DNA of 64,000 bases. Origin: Mycolicibacterium bacteremicum (lineage in GTDB: Bacteria > Actinomycetota > Actinomycetes > Mycobacteriales > Mycobacteriaceae). Position numbers and translations under genes: made by a program. The notes under the pieces are model-generated. The model did no database searches, was not told the origin of the DNA, and was given only the letters and a program-made list of their open reading frames with translations. Below, in pieces: positions 39,592-47,536 of the stretch. Every line of letters starts with the position of its first letter. Position 1 is the first letter of the stretch. The stretch lies in the NCBI RefSeq assembly GCF_002086115.1, contig NZ_MVHJ01000007.1:1-64000 (forward strand). Direction: 5' to 3'.

Positions 39592-40281
39592 TCAGGACAT
39601 CCGATCACGGGCCGTCTTGACGGCCTCGACTATGAAAGGGTAGGCGCTGCAACGGCATATGTTGCCCGACATGTGTTCGCGAATCTCATCGTCGGTGCGG
39701 GTGTGCCCGCTCTCGATGACGGCCACCGCGGACATGATCTGGCCTGGCGTGCAGAAGCCACACTGGAGGGCGTCATTGTCGATGAATGCCTGCTGTACCG
39801 GGTGCAATGCATCTCCGTCCGCAAGGCCTTCGATGGTCATGACTGCGCGGCGGTGCACGGTGGCGGCCAAGGTCAGACACGAAAGCACCCGTCGGCCGTC
39901 GAGATGCACGGTGCAGGCGCCGCATTGACCGTGGTCGCATCCCTTCTTGGTGCCGGTCAGCCCGATCTGTTCGCGTAGCGCGTCGAGTAGCGTCGTCCGT
40001 GGGTCCACATCGAGTGTGTGTTCAGTGTCGTTCACGCGGAACGTAACCGGAATTGCACCAGCATCGGCATCGGAGTCAGAAGGGCCGCCTGACCGTGAAA
40101 CCCATACGGCTCCGCCTGCCGATATCACGACGGCGGTGCCGGTCCATCCGATGAAGCTGCGCCGGGACACTCCTGATGTCCCTGCCGTCGAAACACTCTC
40201 GGGTCCAGGTTCGGTCGGCATGGCGGCGGGGCTATCTGGCATTTCTTCTCCGTCGTCGGCTGCTACACGTCGATGCGTCAT
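39592..40281 (-). CDS. Tat-exported 2Fe-2S subunit of molybdo-oxidoreductase (PaoA-like)
   Basis: A 229-residue subunit with two 2Fe-2S clusters: plant-type Cys115, 120, 123, 135 and the second at Cys174, 177, 209, 211 (QCGFCTPGQ, GNICRCSAY). The N-terminus has a twin-arginine signal SRRSFIGWTG (39-48) and a hydrophobic stretch. The folded enzyme is therefore exported as a complex, as for E. coli PaoABC, and works outside the cytoplasm. Probably removes toxic aldehydes from the periplasm. ATG at 40281 directly abuts the stop of the upstream lipoprotein gene. Confidence 0.92.
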   Translation of the reverse strand: MTHRRVAADDGEEMPDSPAAMPTEPGPESVSTAGTSGVSRRSFIGWTGTAVVISAGGAVWVSRSGGPSDSDADAGAIPVTFRVNDTEHTLDVDPRTTLLDALREQIGLTGTKKGCDHGQCGACTVHLDGRRVLSCLTLAATVHRRAVMTIEGLADGDALHPVQQAFIDNDALQCGFCTPGQIMSAVAVIESGHTRTDDEIREHMSGNICRCSAYPFIVEAVKTARDRMS

Positions 40282-40842
40282 TCACGTTTCCAGTTCCGTC
40301 GACGTTGAGGCAGGGAGGCGTAATCCTAGGACCGGCGAGGCCGTCCCCTTGACACGTTCGAAGGTGATCGTTATCCGGGTACCGTCCGGACGGGTGAAGT
40401 TCTCCGTCATCCGGTCACCCTCGACCACGATGCGAAGATCTTCTGTGGTCCGGATGTCTCCCACCCAGTTCGGGAACGTTGCGCCTTCGACACGGTTGCC
40501 GCTGAATCGGCCGTCCCCGTCGACGGTGTACGTGCCGAACATGCCGATGCTTCCGGCCATGGCGGCGCGGTTCTCCTGGTCGGTTCCTTCGCCGCGCACC
40601 GGGGATGCAAATGGCGGCACCGAGGAATCGGTGAGTACCTCGACATACCGCATGTCGGTTGTGAAGACGAGCATCCCGTTGGGCTTTTCGCCGTAGGCGG
40701 GCTCAACGTGGCCGTTGCGCTCCGTCTGCGCCGAGATCATCCGCCATGTTCCGACGACGTCGTTTCGCGACGGGGGTGCGGTGGCGCAGCTCAATAGGAC
40801 GGCTGCGCATACCAATACGACGAGAGATGTACGTAATGCCAA
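40282..40842 (-). CDS. lipocalin-like lipoprotein
   Basis: A 186-residue lipoprotein: signal peptide with lipobox VLLSC (Cys19) and a beta-rich domain beginning VVGTWRMISAQTERNG. This resembles the bacterial lipocalin-like (Lipocalin_5) family, which binds small hydrophobic ligands. The gene abuts the Tat-exported Fe-S subunit with no gap and is first in the operon. It might present substrate to, or protect, the extracytoplasmic oxidoreductase. That partnership is inference. ATG at 40842. Confidence 0.75.
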   Translation of the reverse strand: MALRTSLVVLVCAAVLLSCATAPPSRNDVVGTWRMISAQTERNGHVEPAYGEKPNGMLVFTTDMRYVEVLTDSSVPPFASPVRGEGTDQENRAAMAGSIGMFGTYTVDGDGRFSGNRVEGATFPNWVGDIRTTEDLRIVVEGDRMTENFTRPDGTRITITFERVKGTASPVLGLRLPASTSTELET

Positions 40843-41108
40843 GGGATCGAGTTCCGTTCAGTCCGAGCACTTCGAGTCTGAACGGTATGCGCAACCGCGG
40901 GTGGTAGGGCGAAGCACATAGGAAACTCATAGCCACACGAGTGCGGTCACGCTCACGGCTCGATCAGGCTTGCAGTGACGGGAAGCGGCGGTGCACGACG
41001 GAAGGCGACGGCCGTCACGGGTCGACCAGTGCAGTCGCCTGTGCACCGCTCGCCCGAAGTTGAAGATTCTCGGTAAACACCGACAGGACGCTGTCGCGAA
41101 GACTCAGC

Positions 41109-41522
41109 ATGATTGGCGCCATGACAGCTCACGAGAACACTCGCGACCGACTCACCCATGTCCTGAACCAGTGGCTATCGATGTGGAACGGTGATCACGA
41201 CCTTGCGGAGGATCTGTGTGCTCCCGAGTTCCGCATCTGGTTCGGAGCCTTCCCGGGAGCGGGTGACGGCGTTGTGGATCCGACGTCCTTCCAGCACTTC
41301 CTCACCACCTATCGCACTCAATTCCCTGACGCCCGGTTCACGCCGGGTGAGGTGGCGGTCGATGAAATCGCCGGCCGAGGTGCGCTGGTATGGACTCTTC
41401 GATCTACGCCGCCCGGCGATAATCGTGAACGTGAGGTGGGTGGGGTGGATCAGTTCACCTTCGAGCAGGGGCGGGTTCGACAGGTGTGGTCCATGGGCGG
41501 GGCCGAACCCCGTCCGTTCTGA
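41109..41522 (+). CDS. SnoaL-like (NTF2-fold) protein
   Basis: A 137-residue single-domain protein with the cone-shaped NTF2/SnoaL pattern: an early helix VLNQWLSMWNGDHDLAEDLCAP, a WFGAFPGAGDG turn, and end strands VDQFTFEQGRVRQVWSMGG. Such proteins are small isomerases, cyclases or ligand binders; function here unknown. ATG 41109 or 41121 could be the start, neither with a clear ribosome site. Divergent from the oxidoreductase operon across 266 bp in which no other gene is seen. Confidence 0.75.
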   Translation: MIGAMTAHENTRDRLTHVLNQWLSMWNGDHDLAEDLCAPEFRIWFGAFPGAGDGVVDPTSFQHFLTTYRTQFPDARFTPGEVAVDEIAGRGALVWTLRSTPPGDNREREVGGVDQFTFEQGRVRQVWSMGGAEPRPF

Positions 41523-41696
41523 TCCGGCCGGACTCTGGACGCGCACAGATCCCACCCTCCGCCTACTCGATCCAAGATGTTGGGGCGAACGGGGGCAGAG
41601 CGAAGACTCCGCGCCGCACAATCGTTGTGGCCGGCAGGCGTCACTGATCGCCCGCATGTGAGGCTGGTGGCAGACAAGCAGCAAGGATTTGACAGT

Positions 41697-42410
41697 GTGA
41701 ATCGGACCGAGCGGTTGTACGCGCTCGTCGAGGAGTTGCGGGCGGTCTCGCCGCGGCCTCGCAGCGCCGCGTGGCTGGCAACCCACTTCGAGGTCAGCAC
41801 CCGCACCATCGAGCGTGATCTGGACGCTCTGCGGCAGACAGGCGTACCGGTCTACGCCGAAAACGGCCGGCGGGGCGGCTATGTGCTCGACACCGCGCAC
41901 ACTCTTCCGCCGTTGGGTATGACCGCCGAGGAAGCCCTCGTCATCATGGTGGCACTGTCGGCCCTCGCGAACTCTCCGTTGTCAAGTGCGGCGCGAAGTG
42001 CCCAGCAGAAGGTGCTTGCCACGCTGCCACGATCGGTGCGTGCTCACCAGCGCACCCTTGCTCAGCAGATTGCTTTCGTCGGCGACAGCGTGGAGGGATC
42101 AGCTGTCATGACGACAATCCACCAGGGATTGGCCGATGGACGACTGATACGGCTGCGTTACCGCGGACGCGACGGTCACCTCACCGACCGGGATGTCGAG
42201 CCGATGGGCTGGGTGAAGGCCCGCGACGTCGAGTGGTGGTACGTGGTGGCCTGGTGCCGGCTTCGCAAGGCCGTGCGCGGTTTCCGAGCGGACCGGATCA
42301 TCGAAGCACAGATTCTGCCCGAGACGGTGCCACGCCGTGGTGGCCATCTGGAAGCCGAACTCGCACGCATCGGCGCCGAGCTGTTCAGTGATGCCGACGG
42401 TTCGTCCTAG
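41697..42410 (+). CDS. HTH/WYL-domain transcriptional regulator
   Basis: A 237-residue DeoR-type regulator. The N-terminal winged HTH (AAWLATHFEVSTRTIERDLDALRQ, residues about 20-43) is followed by YAENGRRGGYVL and an effector WYL-like domain (LIRLRYRGRDG ... VEPMGWVKARDVEWWYVVAWCR). GTG at 41697 selected since it precedes the conserved RTERLYALVEEL helix. Same strand as the SnoaL gene 174 bases upstream; may regulate it or the MerR-linked genes. Confidence 0.85.
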   Translation: MNRTERLYALVEELRAVSPRPRSAAWLATHFEVSTRTIERDLDALRQTGVPVYAENGRRGGYVLDTAHTLPPLGMTAEEALVIMVALSALANSPLSSAARSAQQKVLATLPRSVRAHQRTLAQQIAFVGDSVEGSAVMTTIHQGLADGRLIRLRYRGRDGHLTDRDVEPMGWVKARDVEWWYVVAWCRLRKAVRGFRADRIIEAQILPETVPRRGGHLEAELARIGAELFSDADGSS

Positions 42411-42561
42411 GCACCGACGTGTGAGTGGCACCGGTGCCGCGATCACAGTAGTGCGGGCGGATCGGACTTCCGGATGTGTCCCGATGATGCGCGCGATGGT
42501 CTCGTCGGGTTCCGATCGAGCACTCCCACCGCTGCGAGACCGGACGCGGGTGATGCCGGCG

Positions 42562-43395
42562 TCAGTCCGGCGGCGGTGCGGTGGTGCGAAAGATCGGCCA
42601 GCAGATCTCCGTGGCCGTGAACGTCAGCGGTTCGGCGGGTGTGCTGCCGATGTAGTGCTCACGGATCGGACCCTGATGGCTGATCAGACGTTCGTTCACG
42701 TACGTGCCCAGCGCCGCGTAACTGCGGTCGATACCGTCGCCGTGGCCGCCGCGGTGGGTCAGGACGGCGTATTCGGCCGCGGGCAGAACCTCGGCGCGGA
42801 CGCCCGCCGGCGGGGTCGCGGACGGCGGCGCCGCCACGAACAGCGATGCCTCGCCGCGGCTTTCGAGAAAGAGTGCGCGGTCATACAGACCACAGGGCAC
42901 GATGGCGCTATCGGCGCCGGCTGCCGCCGACACCGCGTCGCGTAGGGTTCCCAGCGCCGCCCCGAACCACCCGTCGATCTCGGCCGTCTCGATCGTGGCG
43001 CCGACGGACCACACGGGAAGCGCCGGCTCGCGGCGCACCTCGACGGGAGCGGGATCGCCGACGGGGGAGAGCAGTTCGCGCAGCGCGCCGACGGTGTCAC
43101 GGGTCTGCTGCAGTTGCGCCTCCATCTGTGCGAGATGGGTCGTGATGATCTCGGTGCGGGCCGCGGCATCCTGTGTGCTCAGCAGTGCCTTGATATCGGG
43201 AATCGACATGCCGAGGGTCCGGAACCGACGGATGATGTGCGCGTGATCGACCTGGCTGGTGTCGTAGAAGCGGTAGCCGGTGTGGGCATCGATGTGGGCC
43301 GGTTCGAGGATGCCGATGTCGTGGTAGTGCCGTAGCGCCTTGCGGCTCAGGCTCGTCATCACGGCGAAGTCACCGATCGAGACCTTCGCGCCCAT
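42562..43395 (-). CDS. MerR-family regulator with GyrI-like effector domain
   Basis: A 277-residue BmrR-type activator. Residues 1-75 contain the MerR HTH (VSIGDFAVMTSLSRKALRHYHDIG) with wing GYRFYDTSQVDHAHIIRRF. A coiled coil spans about 80-115. The C-terminal GyrI-like/SOUL-fold domain (about 125-277), with LPVWSVGATIE and VLPAAEYAVLTHRGGHGDG, binds a hydrophobic or cationic ligand. ATG at 43395. Divergent from the SnoaL-SDR pair, with two MerR-type operators in between, so it should control both itself and that pair. Confidence 0.92.
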   Translation of the reverse strand: MGAKVSIGDFAVMTSLSRKALRHYHDIGILEPAHIDAHTGYRFYDTSQVDHAHIIRRFRTLGMSIPDIKALLSTQDAAARTEIITTHLAQMEAQLQQTRDTVGALRELLSPVGDPAPVEVRREPALPVWSVGATIETAEIDGWFGAALGTLRDAVSAAAGADSAIVPCGLYDRALFLESRGEASLFVAAPPSATPPAGVRAEVLPAAEYAVLTHRGGHGDGIDRSYAALGTYVNERLISHQGPIREHYIGSTPAEPLTFTATEICWPIFRTTAPPPD

Positions 43396-43445
43396 GGCGT
43401 CCTCCTCTGCGAATTCCGCCCGTGTCAGCGGTCAGGCCATCCTGC

Positions 43446-43470
43446 AACTTCCCCCTGGGGCAAGGTCAAG
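43446..43470 (-). promoter_or_regulatory. MerR-type operator/promoter for the merR-like gene
   Basis: Read on the minus strand: a TTGACC -35 box, then a 19-base spacer carrying the dyad CTTGCCCCAGGGGGAAG, then CAGGAT as -10. The 19-base spacer is the hallmark of MerR-activated promoters. It shares CTTGACC...CCCC...GGGAAG with the second site at 43505. Confidence 0.78.
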
Positions 43471-43504
43471 ACGGGGGCGTCCGGGAAAAGATGTCGGTAC
43501 GACC

Positions 43505-43529
43505 GCTTGACCCTCCCCCTACGGGAAGC
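43505..43529 (+). promoter_or_regulatory. MerR-type operator/promoter for the SnoaL-SDR operon
   Basis: TTGACC, then a 19-base spacer with the imperfect dyad CTCCCCCTACGGGAAG, then CACGGT as weak -10. It ends 14 bases before the SnoaL ATG, so the leader would be very short. Together with the site at 43446 it forms a mirrored pair between divergent genes. Confidence 0.75.
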
Positions 43530-43543
43530 TCCACGGTGGTCTC

Positions 43544-43882
43544 ATGACAACAGATTGGGATGCACTCCCGGAAAACATCAAGACGTTCATGACCGCTGTC
43601 GACGTCCGCGACACCGACCGAGCGCTCGCCACGCTCACCCCGGACGCCGTCGTCACCGACGAGGGCCATGACTACACGGGCCATGGCGACATCGGTACCT
43701 GGATCGCGACCGCGGCCAGCGAGTACACCTACACCACCGAGATCACCGGGGCGACCACCACCGATACCACCATCGACGTCGCTCAGCATCTCGAAGGGGA
43801 CTTCCCCGGTGGGGTCGCCGACCTGCACTACCGGTTCACCCTCGACGGCGCGTTGATCAGCCGGGTGGTGATCGAGCCATGA
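43544..43882 (+). CDS. SnoaL-like (NTF2-fold) protein
   Basis: A 112-residue SnoaL-like protein: an early helix MTAVDVRDTDRALATLTPDAVVTDEGH and the central WIATAASEYTYTTEITGA, with a C-terminal YRFTLDGALISRVVIEP typical of the family. Function unknown; often co-occurs with SDR enzymes. ATG at 43544, immediately behind the MerR operator. Stop overlaps the SDR start as ATGA. Confidence 0.82.
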   Translation: MTTDWDALPENIKTFMTAVDVRDTDRALATLTPDAVVTDEGHDYTGHGDIGTWIATAASEYTYTTEITGATTTDTTIDVAQHLEGDFPGGVADLHYRFTLDGALISRVVIEP

Positions 43883-44718
43883 GCAGGCGCTGGTTCATCA
43901 CCGGTGGTACCCCCGGCAACTTCGGGATGGCCTTCGCCGAGGCGGCGCTGGAGACGGGGGACCGCGTCGTGCTGACGTCCCGGCGCCCGCAGGAACTGGC
44001 GACCTGGGCCCAGCAGTATGGTGACCGCGTACTCGTCGTGCCCATGGACGTCACCGATGCAGATCAGGTGCAGCGCGCGGTCCGAACCGCCGAAGAGCAT
44101 TTCGGCGGCATCGACGTGCTGCTCAACAACGCCGGCCGCGGATGGTTCGGGTCGATCGAGGCAATGGACGAGGCATCGTTGCGGGGGATGTTCGAGTTGA
44201 ACTTCTTCGGGGTGCTGTCCGTGACGCGGGCGGTACTCCCGGGCATGCGTGCCCGCGGGGACGGGTGGATCATCAACGTGTCGTCGGTGGCGGGTCTGGT
44301 TGCGGCACCGGGTTTCGGCTACTACAGCGCGACGAAGTTCGCCGTCGAAGCCGTCACCGATGCCCTGCGCGACGAGGTCGCCGCGCAGGGCATCTCGGTG
44401 CTGACCGTCGAACCGGGAGCGTTCCGCACCAACGCCTACACCGGGTTTGCAGACGAGCCGGTCGCCGAGCCGATCCCGGAGTATCACGACATGCTGACGG
44501 AGGTCCGCGCCGCGTTCGTGGCGATGGACGGTGTGCAGCCCGGCGATCCGCACCGCGGTGCTCGTGCGGTGATCACGGCGATGGCCCAGGATCCGCCACC
44601 GCGGCGGCTGGTCCTGGGCGCCGGCGGCTACGACGCCGTGGTGGACTCGTTGGAGCAGACCCTGGCCGATCTCCGTCGCAACGAGACACTCTCGCGCAGC
44701 GCCGATTTCCCGACCTGA
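43879..44718 (+). CDS. short-chain dehydrogenase/reductase
   Basis: A 279-residue classical SDR. The nucleotide-binding motif is atypical (FITGGTPGNFGMAFAEAALE, in place of TGxxxGIG). It continues with NNAGRGWFG, catalytic Ser in NVSSVAGLVA, and YYSATKFAVEA with the Tyr and Lys. NAD(P)H oxidoreductase with unknown substrate. Coupled to the SnoaL gene by ATGA and likely induced through the MerR regulator. Confidence 0.9.
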   Translation: MSRRWFITGGTPGNFGMAFAEAALETGDRVVLTSRRPQELATWAQQYGDRVLVVPMDVTDADQVQRAVRTAEEHFGGIDVLLNNAGRGWFGSIEAMDEASLRGMFELNFFGVLSVTRAVLPGMRARGDGWIINVSSVAGLVAAPGFGYYSATKFAVEAVTDALRDEVAAQGISVLTVEPGAFRTNAYTGFADEPVAEPIPEYHDMLTEVRAAFVAMDGVQPGDPHRGARAVITAMAQDPPPRRLVLGAGGYDAVVDSLEQTLADLRRNETLSRSADFPT

Positions 44719-44744
44719 GCGGTACACGTCAGGGCTGCCCGTGC

Positions 44745-44775
44745 GGGTGACGCAGCAGATGTCGCTGCGTCACCC
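44745..44775. terminator. bidirectional hairpin terminator
   Basis: A perfect 11-bp stem, GGGTGACGCAG (44745-44755) with CTGCGTCACCC (44765-44775), and a 9-base loop. It lies exactly between the convergent SDR and C39-like genes. No T-run follows, which is common in mycobacteria. Confidence 0.7.
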
Positions 44776-44794
44776 GTCCGCGATGTCAGTCGCG

Positions 44795-47140
44795 TCAGCC
44801 CGCCGCGCCGCCGGCGAGCTCGGCGGTGGTCAGATCGAATGAGCCGACCTCCCAGGCCTTCATGAACTGGTCGAGTGGCACGGCGAGGCCCTGCCCCTGC
44901 CGGGGTGCGCTGTCGTTGATGTAGACGACACCCTTGGTCATGTTGACGCTGAGCACGGTGACGGCATGATTGGCCTGGTCGGCGCTGCCCCGGTACCACG
45001 CATAGTCCTCACCGAAGTACTGCTTGTTCCACGCGTCGTAGACGAGTTTGTTGTTCAGGGCGACGATCACCGACTGTCCCTGACTCAGCGCCGCGGTCAT
45101 GTTGTCCAGCGCCAGCGATCCCTCGGTCTTGAGGTAGGTGGTGTGGTCGGCGTTGATACCGAACTTGTTCAGCAGCGTGACCACGTCGGCCAGGTATGTG
45201 CCGCCCAACCCCTCGGTGTACATCGATTGGCCGACCTTGATACCGCTGGGCAACGTCTCCGCCAATGTCTGAACTTCGCGAGCCAGTGCCACCATGTCGA
45301 CCGGCATCCCGTTGCCGGTCAGTTGCGCGATGACCGCGGCGGTGGACATGAGGGCGCAGGTGCCGAAATTGCCCTGGTACTTCCAGTACTGGTAGTTGGC
45401 AAGGTAGTTGCCATACTCGATGTCACCGATCGCCGGGGGATCGATCGGCTCCGGTTGGGCCACACCGAAGGTGCGGGACAGATCGCCGCCCAGATCGGTG
45501 ATGTTCTCGGAGAGGGCCTGGACCTGATGCACGAATGCCGCGGCGATGCCCGATGCGACATGTTGGACCGACGGCAACTTCCACACCCACTTGGACTTGG
45601 AGTCCGCCGGCGCCACGTTCGGTGAACTGGCCAACTGGGTGGTGACCAGCTTGTAGTTCTGTGCCGCCCAGGCATTCATGAAGTCGTCGTAGCCCATGGT
45701 CAAACCCTGACCATCGGCGCGGGTCGGGTCGTTGATGGTGACGGTGCCGTCCACGTTGTCGACGCCGATGACGACGACCGTCTTGGCGATGGGGTCGGTG
45801 CGGCCGTCCGCCGGTCCGATGATCGGCACGATCATGGCCTTTGTCGGATCCTGCAGGCCATTGGTCAGATCGTTGAACGCCTTGCTCCACTGGTCGCGGC
45901 CATAGCTGCGCAAGATGATCCGAACGTCCCTGTCCTGCAGTACTTCGTAGCTGTCCTGCCAGTACACGATGCTGGTGTCCGGACCGAGAACCTTGCTGCC
46001 GAGCGTGATGATGCTGTCGGTGTTCGTCGCGGCATCGAGGAAGCTCTGGAGGTTGACGACGGTCTTGGTCAACTGCCCGTAGGCCATGGCGACGGTGGCC
46101 AGCGCGCCGGTGATGAAGTCGTCGGCGGCGGTGAAGTACTGCACATTCGTGTTCGGGTCACCGAACGGCAGGGCCCGGGTGATCACCTGCTGGGTGAATC
46201 CCAGAATGCTGCGCACATCGTCGCGCAGCATGGTCAGGCTGCGTTGCAGCCCGTAGAGCTGGTTCATCACGGTGACGTACAGGCCGGCACCGAAATCCTG
46301 CAGTCCGCGCAGTAATTGGCTGGGGGTGGGCAGCCCGAAGGGGTTGCGGGCCGCGGTCGCCACGGCGGTGGGAACCACCGCCGGGGACGGGGCCGTGGTG
46401 TGGCCGTTCGGGGCGGCGGTGGTCACCGTCGAGCTGCCGGCGTGCGCGGTCGTCGCACCGGCGGAGCCGGTGCTGCCGGGGGAGGTACCCGAGATCGCCG
46501 GGGCTGCGGCCGAAGTACCACGGACCGGTGTCGTGAGATCGATCGCGGGAGCGGAGTCTGCCGCCGCCGGCTGCGGTGCGCCGCCCGAGGTGGACGTGCC
46601 CGATGCCGGGAAGGTGTGCGGACCGGCGGATGCGCCGGGGTCGATCTCACCGTCTTCCTCGATCGTCGGCGATTCGACCTCGGTGTCGACCTCGCCGGTG
46701 GACGTCTCGACATCCCCGCTCGAGTCCGCGTCCCCGGTGGACTCCTCGTGTGCTGCGTCGAGCGCCTCGTCGACATCGCTCGGCTCGTCCGACGAGGACG
46801 GATCCCGCCCGATCTCGGTCGAATCCTCGTCGTCGGAGTCGTCCGATGGGGTGACGGCACCTGCGCGGGGGCGGGGTCCGGCGGTGTCGTCGCGAGAGGT
46901 GGCGCCGGAGGCCGATCCCGTGTCGGACGAGGACGCATCGGAGCTGTCGCTGGAACCGGCGCTCGCGGAGCCGGCGGCCGACTCGCCTGGGTCGGCGGCC
47001 GCTATTGCGGCACCACCGAGCATGGCCGCTCCCATGCCGAGGGTCACCGCGCCCGCGCCGAGCCATAGGCGTGCCTGGGCAGCCCGCCCCTCGCCTGCGT
47101 CGCACGCGGATTGACCCGCGCCTGTCCGGTCCACCGCCAT
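44795..47140 (-). CDS. large exported protein with C39-like peptidase domain
   Basis: A 781-residue exported protein: long signal region (about 22-50, LWLGAGAVTLGMGAAMLGG), a Ser/Asp/Glu/Pro low-complexity linker (about 50-265), then a folded part. The C-terminal domain resembles C39/papain-like peptidases: catalytic Cys near residue 595 in GNFGTCALMSTAA, His near 724 in QANHAVTVLSV, and Asn/Asp near 740 in VYINDSAPRQGQG. A preceding segment (about 390-510) ends in a similar motif, VTINDPTRADGQGL, followed by a DDFMNAW helix, but lacks the Cys block. This looks like a degenerate tandem copy. ATG at 47140 with GGGAG six bases upstream. Confidence 0.8.
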   Translation of the reverse strand: MAVDRTGAGQSACDAGEGRAAQARLWLGAGAVTLGMGAAMLGGAAIAAADPGESAAGSASAGSSDSSDASSSDTGSASGATSRDDTAGPRPRAGAVTPSDDSDDEDSTEIGRDPSSSDEPSDVDEALDAAHEESTGDADSSGDVETSTGEVDTEVESPTIEEDGEIDPGASAGPHTFPASGTSTSGGAPQPAAADSAPAIDLTTPVRGTSAAAPAISGTSPGSTGSAGATTAHAGSSTVTTAAPNGHTTAPSPAVVPTAVATAARNPFGLPTPSQLLRGLQDFGAGLYVTVMNQLYGLQRSLTMLRDDVRSILGFTQQVITRALPFGDPNTNVQYFTAADDFITGALATVAMAYGQLTKTVVNLQSFLDAATNTDSIITLGSKVLGPDTSIVYWQDSYEVLQDRDVRIILRSYGRDQWSKAFNDLTNGLQDPTKAMIVPIIGPADGRTDPIAKTVVVIGVDNVDGTVTINDPTRADGQGLTMGYDDFMNAWAAQNYKLVTTQLASSPNVAPADSKSKWVWKLPSVQHVASGIAAAFVHQVQALSENITDLGGDLSRTFGVAQPEPIDPPAIGDIEYGNYLANYQYWKYQGNFGTCALMSTAAVIAQLTGNGMPVDMVALAREVQTLAETLPSGIKVGQSMYTEGLGGTYLADVVTLLNKFGINADHTTYLKTEGSLALDNMTAALSQGQSVIVALNNKLVYDAWNKQYFGEDYAWYRGSADQANHAVTVLSVNMTKGVVYINDSAPRQGQGLAVPLDQFMKAWEVGSFDLTTAELAGGAAG

Positions 47141-47536
47141 TGATTGCTCCCATCGCTGATTGACGCCGACGTAAAATTATGTAGGCGAGCGAAGAATACG
47201 CAGATGCGCAGTAAAACCGCAGCTCAATTGCTGATTATTGGCGGCCCCCGCAATGCAGCAAAGTTTCAATAGACAAATTTTGCATTCGTGACATGGGTTT
47301 GCCGCGTGTGCAAGGTTCGCTGGCTACATCGCGGCAACAGCGGTCAGGCTCGCCGGCACCAGCCCGTGGCGCGCGGATGCCCGGCGAGACGCGTCGCGCG
47401 ACCGCGGGACTGGCGGTGCCGAAATCCGGTGCGCGCCTGATGCTGTCAGGTAGCTGAAATCGCCCCATCGCCGCGCCCTCGGTGTACCCGCTGTGTCATA
47501 GTCGTCCGGGCGTTGTGCCCTGACGAAGGAGTCCGC
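47141..47536. other. 396-bp gene-free region, AT-rich on its left side
   Basis: Separates the divergent C39-like protein and the ammonium transporter. The part 47165-47290 is unusually AT-rich for this genome and contains an imperfect inverted repeat, AATGCAGCAAAGTTT with AAATTTTGCATT (47255-47289). It also holds a TACATAAT-like -10 on the minus strand that could serve the C39-like gene. The right side is GC-rich. No consensus GlnR site was found upstream of the transporter. A 77-codon frame at 47235-47468 has no support. Confidence 0.55.

Noticed and set aside
47235..47468. 77-codon open frame on the minus strand
   Set aside because: No ribosome site, motif or typical codon bias; likely chance.
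47440..47536. GlnR box before the ammonium transporter
   Set aside because: No match to the spaced GTnAC-GAAAC pattern could be seen.
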